Shown: piece after piece, positions 1 through 13,925 of the stretch
Layout of the letters: every line of letters begins with the position of its first letter
Position numbering within the stretch: the stretch's first letter is position 1
Notes under the pieces: model-generated
Seen by the model: only the letters and a program-made list of their open reading frames with translations
Database searches by the model: none
Told to the model about the DNA's origin: nothing
Assembly: GCF_002078875.1 (NCBI RefSeq)
Contig: NC_034414.1
Span: 31,655,635 to 31,719,634 of the forward strand
From: Numida meleagris
Taxonomy: Eukaryota > Chordata > Aves > Galliformes > Numididae
Reading direction: 5' to 3'
Length of the DNA stretch: 64,000 nt
Translations under genes and position numbers: made by a program

Positions 1-1645
1 TGTCTGCCAGGACCCTGAACCTCTAGGTGAGGGTGTGGGGAGCAGATTCCATCCCACTGCAACAGTGGAACAGGTCCAAGACCTTCTCATGCAACTGAAT
101 GTATGTAAGTCCATGGGGCCAGATGACATCCATTCCAGGATTCTGAGAGAGATGGCTGATGTGGTTGCCAAGCCATTCTCAATTGTATTTGAAAAATCAT
201 GGCTGCCAGGTGAAGTCCCCAGTGACTGGAAAAAGGGAAACATTACTCCCATTTTTAAGAAAGGGAGAAAGGAAGACCCGTGGAACTACAGGCCAGTGAG
301 CCTCACCTCTGTGCCTGGGAAGATCATGGAGCAGACCCCTCTAGAAGCTATGTTAATGCACATAGAAGACAAAGAGGTGATCCAAGACAGCCAACATGGC
401 TTCACCAAGGACAGATCATGCCTGACCAATCTGGTGGCCCTCTATGATGGAGTGACGGCATCAGTGGACAGGGGAAGGGTGACGGATGTCATCTTCCCAG
501 ACTTCTGCAAAGCCTTTGACAGGGTCCCTCACCACATCCTTCTCTCTAAATTGGAGAGGTATGGATTTGAAGGATGGACTGTTTGGTGGATTAAAAACTG
601 GTTGGCTGGACACAGCCAAATGGTTCTAATTAATGGTTCTATGTCAGGATGGAGGCCGGTCACAAGCGGTGTCCCTCAGGGGTTGGTCATGGGACTGGTG
701 CTCTTCAACATCTTCATCAGTGACATAGACGATGTCATCGAGTGCACCCTCAGCAAGTTTGCAGATGACACCAAGCTGAGCAGTGCAGTCCATACATTGG
801 AGGGAAGAGAAATAATCCAGAGGGACCTGGACAGGCTGGAGAAGTGGGCCCATGAGAACCTAATGAGGTTCAACGAGGTCAAATGCAAGGTGCTGCACTT
901 GGGCCAAGGCAATCCTACGTATTTATACAAACTGGGGAAAGATCTACTTGAGAGTAGCCCTGCAGCGAAGGACTTGGGGCTCCTGGTGGACGGGAAGCTG
1001 GACATGAGCCAGCAGTGCGCACGCTTGCAGCCCAAAAGGCCAACTATGTTCTGGGCTGCATTAAAAGAGGAGTGGCCAGCAGGGAGAGGGAGGCGATTGT
1101 CCCCCTCTACTCAGCTCTTGTGAGGCCCCATCTGGAGTACTGTGTCCAGGCCTGGGGCCCCCAGCGCAAGAAAGCTCCTAGAACAGGTCCAGAGGTGGGC
1201 TACTAAGATGATCAGAGGGCTGGAGCACCTCTCCTATGAAGAAAGATTGAGGAAACTGGGCTTATTTTGCTTGGAGAAGAGAAGGCTCCGGGGAGACCTC
1301 ATTGTGGCCTTCCATTACTTGAAGGGAGCGTATAAACAGGAGAGTGTACAACTGTTTACATGGGTGGATAGTGATAGGACAAGGGGGAATGGTTTTAAAC
1401 TAAGACAGCAGAGGTTTAGGTTAGATATTAGGAGGAAGTTTTTCACACAGAGGGTGGTGACACGCTGGAACAGGTTGCCCAAGGAGGTTGTAGATGCCCC
1501 ATCCCTGGAAGCATTCAAGGCCAGGCTGGACATGGCTCTGAGCAGCCTGGTCTAGTGGTTGGCAACCCTGCACTCAGCAGGGGGGTTGAATCTCGATGAT
1601 CTTTGAGGTCCCTTTCAACCCAGGCCATTCAGTGATTCTATGATT
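1..1645 (+). mobile_element. CR1 LINE (non-LTR retrotransposon), 3' part, cut by window edge
   Basis: The sequence from the first base reads as CR1 ORF2, and the homology does not start at a junction, so the element extends left of the window. It ends in the usual CR1 3' untranslated tail: a GATGATCTTTGAGGTCCC box near 1596 and then an ATTCTATG-like repeat at about 1630-1645. No poly-A tail is present, as is usual for CR1. The copy at 52595-53934 clearly belongs to the same subfamily (shared wording such as SSAVHTLE and the same 3' tail). No target-site duplication can be judged because the left end is outside the window. Confidence 0.95.
35..1555 (+). pseudogene. CR1 ORF2 reverse transcriptase, frameshifted remnant
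   Basis: In a live element this protein nicks the target and reverse-transcribes CR1 RNA. The visible part is the reverse transcriptase plus the C-terminal region; the N-terminal endonuclease lies outside the window. Counting from the methionine at 35 (not a true start), NYRPVSLTS is at residues 84-92, motif A DFCKAFD at 156-162, SGVPQG at 211-216 and the catalytic FADD box at 242-245, so the active-site residues are present. The frame then breaks. A one-base loss near 1027 moves the protein into the next frame ([13 protein letters not shown]), and a short deletion near 1170 returns it to the first frame, where it runs to the stop at 1553-1555. The copy is therefore dead, though only lightly damaged. 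Confidence 0.93.
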
Positions 1646-4600
1646 ATTGATTCTGATTTGCTAATTTGCAGAGATGCTATATTTCTAATTTCTTCCATTG
1701 CTTTTCCAGTGCCTAAAGATATAGACAAATATCTTGGTCCATACAGTGCACTTGATGGTTTTACACACCTGTCAGCATCCTAGCCTCTGATTGTGTTCTT
1801 CAGCCAGACATGAAGTAGGTATTTATTTACTTTATCATTTTTATGTTTACAGTTAATTTTTCATTCAGCTGATTAATAGGAACAAGAAATGCTTGAGTTC
1901 TCCTCTTGGCCTTGACATACTGCAAATATATCCACTCATCTGTTTTTAATCTCCCTTGAAGGAATGCTATGAAGAATAGTCACAACTTATAAAATACTTT
2001 ACAAATAGAAACACAAAAAGAAAATAATCTAGTGAATGAGACATGGGAATAGGAACTAAGTTGGAATGAAGATTTTCAGTCACCCATCAGAGCCACAAAC
2101 TGTACATTAAAGATAAAAAAAAAAAAAAACCTAGTTAAAAACTCTTAAAGATAATTAACAGATTAAATTGATTCAGTTCAACAGATGTGTTTAGTGGATA
2201 TGATCACAAACTGAAGAATGTATGAATGCCCACAAATTGCTGCTTCATTTTCCACCAGTAGGACTTGCTTTTCACTAATCATTCTGAATTAGTCCTTCCA
2301 TATTAATCTTGATTCTCTCCTTCCTATAATGTTTTAGCTACTAAAGCCAGCAATGGCTCTCCCCAGTGATCCATCCATCCTTCAAAGCAAAGTGTTGTCT
2401 CCAACAGTAGAGAAGCCCTATCCCTGATCCCAAGGCAAACACAGGTGAGGTGAGGGCAGGGCTAGCATGTGTGCTGCTGTTATCCTCTGACTACATACAG
2501 AGAAATCATAAAGAAAACATTGCTATTTACCCACTACAGCAGATTCTTTTTATTATCCTTTCTTCAAACTCCTCTGTATCAGCTGCATAACTGAACTCAT
2601 CTAGTCACCCCTTTGAACGATCCACTGTGTTATCTGATTTTGGTAATTTACTTCCCCAGGTTGTTTAGTGACTTCTCAGTGAGCATGCTATATTTTAGCC
2701 ATTTGCTACACTGGTGGTTTCTGCTTTAAGCTTAAAAACTTCAAAGAAACAAGGATGCAATCATAACTCATATGTATATAGCTAAGACACGATCCTGCAA
2801 AGCCCTCCTCAGCTAATCTCTGAGTCCACGGTACCACAAAGGTTATGATTAGGATTTGGGTGCCAGCTTCACGCCTGGACATTCTGGCAGCTCTGAATGA
2901 TTATGTTTTTATTAGTGCAAGCCCAGCTCAGATCCAGAAATTCATGCTTCTCTGACCAAGTTCCCCAAAGAATTTTATTTCAGAAATTTTCTTATAGTTT
3001 GACTTAGAATGACTAGTTTTCCCACACTCCCAATAAATGCATAATAAAGAAGGCAGCAATGCCTCATTTTAACATCTTAGTGGCTTGAGGCTAGGAAGTA
3101 GGAGACCTAGATTTCACTCCTTCTCATGGAGAGTGGGATGAATGCCTTTCCCTGGGAAGAGACCTGATTCTGATCACTCTCAAAGGATTCCTGTTTTTGA
3201 CATGAAATACTAATTAGAAGGAATACATTTACTGGTTTAAAATCAGTGAAAGTATGGGAACTGTAGGCACTTGGTACCCCTTCAACAAAAATGGCAAAAT
3301 ATTTTCAAAAATTGTCTCTGATTTTTCATATCCTGTTTCACCAAATGATATTTGGTTTTAGTCATGCCACCTACCTGTGAGTTCCTAATAAACTTCAGCT
3401 GGAGTGGATAAATGCCTATGAAAACATCAGACAGAGGATATTTTTGTTTAGCCTTTTCCTCAACTTCTGAAAATATTGTCCTTCACGTTTCCTCATGACC
3501 TACCGCCCGTAAACCGTTGACACCTCAATTATTCTGTGCATTCATTCAAGAAATGAGGTAAAATGTTTTGAACTCATAAAAAGACTTTCAGAGCTCCAGA
3601 AATGAGGAATGAAAATAAAACTAATAAGCAGAAAAACCAAAGCTAGCAGAATTTACCAGTTAAGAGAAAGGAAAATACAACAAGCAGTGCAAAGCTTAAA
3701 AACAGTCACCACAGTTCTTTTGTTTTGTGGAATTTAAAGGCCCAGGCTCCCAAATGCAAGCAGGGGAAAATAACTGTGAGGGAAGAATTAACAAATGCAG
3801 CCTTCGATACCACGAAGAATCTTCCTGCTTTGAAGGAAGGTTATTCTTCTGTATGTCATATACAGCCAGTATACCTCAGTACTGCAGAAACTAAATTTTA
3901 GAAACCATTTAATTCAAAGGCTGAAATAATCTAATGTTCAAGTTTTGAGGACTTTGATGTATCACATTTTCTCAACAGACTGCCTTAACATATGCATATC
4001 GTCTTAAGCTTCTATACTGGATGCAGCACTAGGAAAACTAATTTGACTTTTCTCTGCACCTGTGCAGTATTTGTCCTTCATTCAAATTGTAATATTTATT
4101 GCTCAACCATACGCTAAAATACTGTAGAAATCTCATTACTGCTATTAGTTAGAATTCCATAAGAAGGAAACCCACAAAAAATATGTAATAGAATATTGAC
4201 TCATATTTAAATTCTGCTTTTGCATACTAATAATTAATGTAACAGAGTGAGAAGTTGAGTAAAAGGTTTATCTATAAAATTATTAAAAATGACCATATTA
4301 TGCCTAGAAGCTACTAGTGAAAATGCACCCAGCCATAGCTATCTATACTGTAGTTGCACTGGCTAAAGTGGAAGTGACATATTAATGTGGCCCATTTACT
4401 TTATGCTGTAGACTTCTCTGAAAGAGGAACTGTGAGGGGACTGAGATAAAACAGTAATGGAACATAATAAAAATGAAGACGTTGATACTGAGAAACTAAT
4501 GGCAATTTTGTATCTCTGCTGTGGTTAAGTACGCTACTATTAATTACTACTATTTTTTATTTCTTCAACATAGTAAGTATTTTAGTAATACTCAGTAACT

Positions 4601-6837
4601 CATACCTAAAAAAGAAAGATGAAAGGGCATCTCATGCCATTGTAAACACACATTTATCAGTAAAAATATATATATGTAAATTAATAAACTTTCAGTTGCT
4701 TTTGTCTTTCTGTAGTTTTATTTAATATACAGTAATGAGGGTATTAATATCTTCTCAGTGCAACTAAGTACCCACTGAAACACAGAGGCGCAGTCCAATA
4801 TTCAACTCTATATATGCAGAACTAGCTATTTATAGATCTGAATTTTTTGTTTTATAAAATGTGAGTATCTCTTTAATGATGGCTTTTGCTAATTAGGGAC
4901 CCTTAAATCTTTGCTGAAGTCCAGAATCAAAGTATACTCATTCCAGAGTTAACTTCAGAGCTGCAACATAGATGGTAATTACAACAGAAATACTTTAAAG
5001 TAACGTATCCTGTGCACCCACTAAACAGCATATATTTTGATTGTTCTTAATATAGAAACAAATACAAATGCAACAACTAAAAATACAAAATGTAATTCAA
5101 GAATTGTCTGTAGTTCTTTCAGTTATCACACCTCCATTTGTTATTACCATCTTCAAGCTTTATCCATACAGTAATTAAAAATGATTTTCCCCATTCTGTT
5201 GACAAGTCTTCAATTTTGATATGACAACTCTTGTTTCATAATGAGGTGAAAGGATACTACTGGTAGAGAAAAATGGGCTTCTCTGCTGGCTAATGACTGT
5301 CAAATATTATACTCCTCTGAACACACTGTCTCTTTGGGGGTAAAATAGTCATATGGGGTTCCAAATGTGTGCTGGCATGTTTATTTTTATAATAAAAACA
5401 ATCACAATGTAAAGTGACTTTCTCCAAAACTAAAAAAAGATAGAAGACTCTTTCTTGTCTCTCACAAGACTATTCCATTAACTTAGGTTCTAAAAGGAGC
5501 CATGAACTAAAACCACAAACAGAGAATTATCTTTTCAGCATCTTCGCTGCCCAGTTAGGAAAGGGAGGATAAAGCCTGATGAAAGTTATGTCCTGTGTTT
5601 TGAAGGATAAAGCTCCTGATTGGAGGTTAAGCATCCATCTGCGTCATTTACAAGGTACATATGTAAAATCTGGATTGTTTATTTTAAACAGTATTTTCTT
5701 GGCTCTAACTGGTGTTAATTTTCTGCTGCTTCCTTCCCAGTTTGGTATGTAAAAATCAACACAACTGTCATCTCACACTAGCAACTGCTTTAGACGACCT
5801 AGCTTAATTTTTGTAATATACCAGCTGCAGACAGAAGCTTTCACGTCATCATTGGCTAGCCTAAAAGTACTTTTAGGTGGTTCCTGAAGTAAAAGATGAA
5901 ATCCAGTTTACAGTGTCTTTGTGCCACCCAAAACTCTTAGAGAGGACTTCCACTATGGAAAGACTTTCCATGCTCAGGCCTTTGGAAATACACACCTTAA
6001 GTTAGACGCTGATTCGTTTCCTGTAGATTTCTATACACAGGCAGTTGTGTGCTGCTGAGGGGCACTATTATTTAAGCTTTGCTCCAGGGACTTCCTGTCC
6101 CTGAATTCTGTAGTAGGGAAGAAGTGCTGATTTTTGTGCGCTTAGGTGTATGATGTTGCTGTTGTTGTTTGTTTTGGTTTTTTTGGCTTTTTTGGCTTGC
6201 TTTGTTTTTCTCAGGAGTTTAGATTTCTCCCTGTTTTTAAACAAATCCTTGGGGAAAAAAAGCTTACGTTAATGACTGATAAATGTCTAGAAAAGGAAGT
6301 AGAGACCCACAGAATCTAGTTTTCCGGGTAGTTAAATGCCCCCGAGTCTAGAGCATTAAAGAATCTGAAGTCTAGATATACGAACAAGGGGAAGTGAAAT
6401 GTATTCTTTGCATAATTTCATAAGGAAAATGATGTTCTCATAAGGACTGTTAGAGATTATCTAATTCTGTAAGCCTTAATTTATCAGCTGTTTCATTGCC
6501 ACAGAGTACACAGTGACAACCACAGCAATAAAAGAGAAAACCAAGAGCTTTGAGTCCTTGTTTCTCTATTTGCTTTCAATAATAATTCAGGATTCATGTC
6601 AAAATAATGATAAGTATTCCCACAAAGATGAACTATTAGTAATGGGCCTTTGTTTCTTAGTTTCTTACCACATCAAAAAAGGATAAGAAGTATTTTAATT
6701 GTTTTATTAAATATTCATTTTGATGGATGTGAAAAATATTAGAAACAAAAATATATTATACAAATTAGTTTATATCTTGCTTTGACTCAAGACATATCCA
6801 GCCATAAACCACAGTCCCTCTTGATTAATATCTCAGT

Positions 6838-6917
6838 AGTGTTTATTACTCTTCAACTGCTACTTCAGTGTTTATTCTGTTCGTTATACTGTTTCCTTTA
6901 TTGCTGTAGTGTTTATT
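6838..6917 (+). repeat. Three spaced copies of AGTGTTTATT
   Basis: The ten-mer AGTGTTTATT occurs exactly at 6838-6847, 6867-6876 and 6908-6917, within a T-rich 80-bp block. The core TGTTTAT matches the forkhead-factor consensus family. The irregular spacing (29 and 41 bp) with partly similar flanks could equally be a decayed minisatellite. Confidence 0.4.
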
Positions 6918-9900
6918 GTTCTTCTGTGTAATTTTAACCTTTGATGTTTTATCTACAGCTCTGCTATTAAATCCATTCTTTTGTTAAATATGGATTCCAT
7001 CTTCCTCGTATACTGCTGAATTTTTCAAAGCTTTAACATGAAAATATCTTAATATTGATTGACAGCATGAAGTCAGAAGAGTTAAGCAGCCTTGGAAACA
7101 GCTTTTTGCTCTCTAGCTACAGAGACTTTCTTGGACAAACTATTTCTGTCACTAACTTCTCCACATTATTCTTCTGTCTCAGAGCAGCTGTATGATTGAA
7201 GCTGTCGGTGGCAATCTTAAAGACAGGGGAGTACATGCCTTTTTTTCCCCCCCCATATAAAGAAGCTGTGTCTAGAAAGATACCTAGCTATAGACAGGCT
7301 ACAGTTCAGTGTAATCCATATAGTGTCTTGGACAAAAATATGTTAGTGGATCTTTCTATTTATAAAAGCTCTCTTTTTCTCTGATGAGGAAGCCCCATAT
7401 ATGTGTTGTGAAGCTTAAGTTAGCAGAGAGATTTTCTGTAGATTCTTCTGGAGCCGTTCTGTTTCTAGAAGCAGAAAACGCATCTTTTTCTCTGAGTGAC
7501 ATGTCTGGTTACTTCAACAAAGGAATTTAACCATTTTACATTCTGAAATACTATTCAGATATCCACATATTAAGATATCCAGCCACAAATATATGCAGCC
7601 AAGATAATAGTACCTAGAAATAGTAAATTCCCCAAGTATGTGTTTGTATGAACGCACGGTACATTCAAAGTATACAGGCCATACCAATAGGGTAGAGAGA
7701 ACTGAAAAGTCTCTTAAAGATCATCAAATGGAAGTCCATTGCTTCACTTTGACTAAAGTATGTGGGAGAGTTCTGGATATCTCAGAATACAGACTAAAGC
7801 TTTTAGAGATATTTTCAATTGAATGAATCAATTATGAAAACAGATATGTAAAACGAAACAGGTAGTAATATATGCTTTCAAAAGGTAGAAAAGATACATT
7901 TACAATAATTGACATACCAGTATTAAAGGGAATACTTATTAACTTCACATGGTACCTAAGCAGGCAGCCTGATACTTTATTCTTTACTTTACCCTCTCAG
8001 AGAGGTCAGGAGAAGAAATTACAAAATAATAGCAGAAGAGAAGAAACAGAAGGAACAACAATTTGTGTACGTCAATAATTTCATCCACTAATTTTATTAG
8101 TTACACTATTTTACCTCCTTTCAAATGATTCAAAGTCACATTATTACCAGTATCAAGAAAAAGAGACGGAACTTCAGATTTGTAGTATATTTCATACTTG
8201 TTTTTCCTTTCTGAGACCAGATATTACATTTCCTATAAACTTAGAAGTTGTTAACATTTTACAGTCACTCCAAGGAAACTACATTTTGTCCTCAGACTCC
8301 TCGTTTCTAAAGTTAAAACTGTATTAGATATATAGTTTAGAGTAGCAGTGGGTTTCAAAGCGAGTCTTCTGCTCGTATAAATGCTTTGATCATCTCCAGT
8401 CACCATGTGCTTGCTTGGTAAACATTGTGATTTTGCTGTGAATGGCTTAAGATCCTTCCTGGGGAAGCTAAACCAGTATCTCTTATCCAACAACACTCTA
8501 GGCAGCCTCCAAGTCAAGTGTGCGGGATGCAATACCACAGGTTCTTCCAGTTGAACCCAGCACTTTTTCTTTTCAGAAAACCAACTGTGTACCAAAGACG
8601 TTTGTTCCAGCAACTAGACAAAATGTTATCTGATGTAAACTCCTTGAACCAAATATAACAAAGATGTGAAGGTCTTAGCAGCATTCACATGAATCTACTG
8701 ATTAATTTGTAATGTACCCAGCTACCTGCTAGCATAGAAACAGCCTGCTCCAGATCTTAAAGAAATTCCCTTTCAAATTCCACTGAAGTGCTTCCCTGTG
8801 TTAAGTGTTATTGTGTTGAACTAAGATATGTCACAAGAAACAAAACAGCTTTTGCTAATCAATTCTACTCTCAAAAAGAGTCAAATCAATACAGCTGCAT
8901 TTCAGATTGCATTTCTTGTATCCTCTTCAGCTTGACACAGACTTATTTTTATGACTTCTGATTTTAAATATCACTTTTGAAATACAGTTTAGGTAGTACT
9001 ATTTCATACTGCTTTCACCTACTTATCTATCTACTGTAAATACAAGTCTAGGTGATAACTGGTGAAGATTCAAACATACGTTTATCCAGATTGGATTTCA
9101 GCTTCTCTCTCAGTTGCTAACACCTTTTTACTAGTGACCTCTTCTAGCAGATGTCGTTCTGTTGTAAGCAGCAAACACAAAACAAGCAAAGCTTGTATTT
9201 CAAAACAGGAGCACCAGAATAATGTTTGATGTTTGGTGCTCTTTCTAACTGAACATGTGTTTGGAGGGTGTTGCATAGTAAAAAAAAAAATGTTTTGTAA
9301 CTTCTTATTTCTCATATCACGACCTTTTCAAAATACATTTGAACGGCATTTTCAGATTTTGTAAGAAAAAAATGAAAAATCACAAAATGCAAAATTATCT
9401 TTACATTAAAAGTGTGTATTTGAGTTCCTATTAGGGATCACATTTCCTTAAGTCACCAGTATGGTATTGCCTTCAATATTACTAATATTTGACAGCACTG
9501 AGATGAAATGCTTATGCTTTCTAAGCAAGAGAAACTTTTCCAAATAGAAAGACAACATGACCCAGAGTTCTGTTATTTTTTAAGTAGGCTAGATTTTTTA
9601 TGGGCAAGTGGTGTAGGTCATATCATCATATAGCACTCGAAAACCAGTGGTCTGAGTTCTCACATATTCAGTGTATGAGGGGGGGTTCTAATTCACAAAT
9701 ACGTCTTGATTCAGAAGTGAAAATTTTTTGCTCTGGGACGTGTGTGAGTTTTCCCACTTCTCTGTCAGATCTTCCTCACAGATGACTACACGCTTTCAAC
9801 CCTACATTGAGCATGCACAGTTGCTTAAACCCCAGAACTGGAAAGTAGTCCTAATCAAGACTAACGTACTTTGACATAAAAGTATTTGAACTTCAGTGCT

Positions 9901-10507
9901 ACAACCATGGTGTGAGCTGATGGGCTGTCTTTTACAGTGGAAGCAGAAATGTCGTGGGAATGGGAAACACTACAGTCATCCCAAGTCATTATAGTCAGAT
10001 GCTACCCAACTTTTACTAGCAGTTGTTGTAGTGTGGCAGCATTCCTGGATGCCAGTCAGAGACTGGGATAACCATGGCCAATCAGTACAAAAGCAGGACC
10101 CAAGGAATTGGCATCCCAAGTTATGCAAAATGCCAATATTACAGAGATGCAGGCTTTCCCCACTGCAGTTCTTAGCTGTCAAGCCTCCAGACCAAAGATG
10201 AGTATTAATATATTTAAACAATTCCAAAAATTTCTGCACGTCACAGGTACACATTACACTCTTTCCATAGCATAGCACAACCTATAGAAGTATCAACAGT
10301 ATCCTTGAGCACATTATTGTAAAGATTAGAAAAACACTTCATCCAAAAAGGTAGGCTCTATGACTTTAAATGATATACTTTAAAACTTTTATCAAGTGAA
10401 AAATGGAATTCATCTTTAATTTTGAGGTCTGTTTTATGAAGGCCTCCTTATGCTCTATTTTTGGAGACTTATTGTTTTTAATACCACTAGGATAGAAATA
10501 GAGTGCT

Positions 10508-10538
10508 TACACATATACACACACACGCACATATGTAT
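10508..10538. repeat. Short interrupted CA/TA dinucleotide repeat
   Basis: The stretch consists mostly of alternating AC and AT steps with single interruptions. It is a small microsatellite with no other visible role. Confidence 0.7.
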
Positions 10539-13500
10539 AGTACTCTTACTTCACAGTATCAAAAAGCCTTAAAAGAGCTATATCTACGCATTTAATTGCA
10601 GTGATGTTCAATCTGTCCTAGAAATGCTCCCTGGGAATTACCTGAGCAAACAGTAAGGAATAGTACAGGTTGAGATGAGTGAGGGAGAAGCAGCACAACA
10701 GAAGGAAGAACGTGGACTGCGCTCTCAACTTTTGCAATCTGTGATGATGTGAGAACTGAATCTCAGTGCTTCTTATCCTCTCCCATGTGAAGAGAAGCAT
10801 GTTAATTCAAACCACTCGAAGTAATTCAACAATGGTCTGTTTGGCTCTCTGCTGAAATGGACTAGCAGTGCTCATGTAAGCAGACAGACTGTCTCAGGCT
10901 GTGATAACAACCGAGAACCAATTTCTGAGAATTACTCCCAGTTACAAATTAACTAGATCTAGATAGAGAGATTAGGCATGGAAATATAGGCTGTACATAA
11001 ATGATGAGGCACAATGAGGAAAGTATGTTTGAACATGCTAGTGAGAATGCAGCAAAAACACATTGGTTAGCACTCAGCTGACAAAGGCATGGTCACAGAA
11101 TCTCTGATCACAACACTTAAAAAAAAAAAAAGTCTTGGTAAGATTCTGCAGGATGAGACATCATATCATCATTCCAAACCCCTCTTACTAAGAACCTGTT
11201 ATTGGACATAACACTATGAGCAGAGAATAAAAAAGCCTTTCCTAAGCAGATGACTCTTCCGGTATTACAGTAGAAATGTAGATGTGTTAAGATCTCTTTG
11301 CAAGAAGGAAAACAATTGGAAATAATTACAAATATAAGGACTCAACTGAAATAGAGTTATATCCAAGGACCTAGTCATTTTCAAAGCAGAAAATATTATC
11401 AGATAAAGATTACTATAATTCATCAGAGGTTTGAGAACCTTTTTGTATGAAGAGGAAGTTGTTTATATACACAATTAAGATATTCAGATACTTGAGTAGA
11501 GCTCAAAAATTTTGTGCCAGAAGGTCAGCAACACTAGGAATTCAATTAAACCTCTCAAACTATTCCTCTATTATTAGAAATCTATTCTTTACAATGAACA
11601 AAGTGTGATACCATCGAGCCAGCGATGGAAAATATTAGCTTTCTTGTGAGTTTTCTTCACTTTTTCTTATATAAGAGAAAATTTGATAAGCTTCGTCTTT
11701 AGCTTTGAAATTATTGGTCCTATATCCTTTCTTCCATTTCCAGTTACATTTTAGAGTACTTGAAGATTGTTGTAGACTTACCAAGATTAAATTTTACTAA
11801 AACGTATCTGCCCAGTTTATTCCATTTTCCTGCAGCTTGCTTTCAAGGTGTGGCTTTAGACTTACTTTATCATTACCATGGGAAAGCATCTAACAGAATA
11901 CACATTAACTCACTTAACCTTAGGTGACTCTATTTATTGCTCTTGCAGAATATCTGTACTTCTATGTTTCCAGCTTTGAGATTAGCAGGATGCTTTTTGC
12001 TGGTGTGCATCTTTCACCCATACACCTTAAACATTTTCCTTCCTTTAGGGGAAATCACGGCCTGTACAGCATAGCCAGTAAAGAGAGGAGTGCTCAAAAT
12101 AACGGAATTGTATTAAAATAAAAAGTAATTTCACAGAGTAGATTTTAAGTCTCATTTTAAATGAAAGTAGTGCACACTTAATACACCCAGAGAGTTATAA
12201 CACAGTCTCTTCTTCCACTATTTTAATTTTTAGCTTTCATGCATTAGTAAATAAGTCAGAACATTTGTGCCTTTTTTCACTGAGATGCCTACAAAATGCA
12301 TAGTCTGTCTGCCAATATTGTAAAGTGATTTTCATTGTGTTTTATGGAACTGTTAGATATGTTGGATGAAATCATGGTTTCCTTTGAAGTTAAGGAAAGC
12401 ATTACTGTAGACTTAATGAGACTGAGATTTCTTTTATGTTCAAAGTTAGGCAATGTTTTCACTTTCTTTTTTATTAAAATGTACCTCAGAAAGTTGAAAA
12501 GTAAGTCAGTGCTTTCATTGTTGTATCCACAACATCTAAAAGTTTAAAAATGTCAATAATTCAAAAATTCCCATAAATGGCTTTGAATGCTAAACACAAA
12601 GTTAGTCTTAACTTCACATGAATTCTGTCTTCAATAAAGTGCTTCCTATTGGCAGCAAGTCTGAGCTGGATTAACAAACCCTTATAAAATGTTTGACAGA
12701 ATTTACTTAAAGCTACAATTCATCTTTTTATGGCTTGCGTACACCATGAAATTAAAAATGCATCAGGATTTGTGATAAAATATTCCAAATGATTAGAAAA
12801 AAGACAGAAGAGTTCAAATTCTTTACTGAAGTCTATCAGCTTTAAGATTAGTTTCTAAGAAGATAATTCATTTTCTATAGACTTATTTCTCTGGTTTTTT
12901 TCTGCATGGCATTTCCATAGGACATCGGAGAACACAGATAAGAACTATAAGAAATATCAATACTCAATTATATCTTCTGATAACTGGAATTTATAAATAC
13001 TTTAAAAATAAAGGTGGCATTTTTGAAGAAATGACTTTCCATTCCATGATATTTTAAGAGGTCTTTGTTCTACAAACATGTTTAGACAAAGTCAGAGGTC
13101 ATTTTTGAACAGATATTTTCTTAAATGAAAGCTGAAAAGCATTTATTTAATTAGAAGATCAACTATTTTATAAGAGATGGGCCTATGTTGAATTCATCAG
13201 TTCAGATCCAGATCTGAAAGAAACATTGGTTAAGCCTCTTTTGGATGGAAAACCAGGATTAGCCAGGTTAATTTGCTTTACACTTCTTATTGAGTCTTTG
13301 TATCTGGAAGACAAAGTCATAGTGTCATAGTTGATGCTGAAATAATTACACAAGAATGGAAGATGGTAGAACAAGTATTTGACACTTCAATGCAATAATT
13401 TTCCTCATTATTGAATAGTTATAAGAAATACAGAAATCTAGCAATCTGACACCCTGTAAGAAAAATATGCAATAGCTAATCTGAGAGTCCTGAATGCTTG

Positions 13501-13891
13501 AAGTATTCACTGACATCTAGAAACACATCTGCATAGTAAAATGGATAATTCCAGGATGCCTTTGCCAAGTGTTTCTCCAGAAGCAGACTTCCCTGAGTGG
13601 ATGCCTACTGATAAACAGCTCATTATCTCGTTAACAGTCTCAGTTCCTCAGGTCTCCATTTTCTGTTGTCTGAGAGCACTAGAGAGAAGAATATTTAAAT
13701 TCTTGTGTTATGTAGAAAACAAAATGCTAAAAAGATGATTACATTTTATTATAAACACCCAAAACACTTATTTAAGATGTTAATCAAACATGCACTAAGT
13801 ACAGAAACTCAGCCTTTGCTTTTACTGTATATCACATCAATCTCCTATTTTTTTTATCTGATTTGTCTACTTACATTCTGAATTATACAGA

Positions 13892-13925
13892 AATATACAT
13901 ATGTATATTTCATATACATATGTAT
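13892..13925. repeat. AT-rich palindromes in tandem
   Basis: AATATACATATGTATATT at 13892-13909 is a perfect 18-bp palindrome. It is followed directly by a second palindromic block around ATACATATGTAT. Both centre on CATATG. This is most simply low-complexity AT DNA. Confidence 0.6.

Noticed and set aside
8251..8613. Minus-strand frame of 120 codons, the longest outside transposons
   Set aside because: No family resemblance, no compositional shift and no clear splice or promoter context; a frame of this size is expected by chance in 64 kb on six frames.
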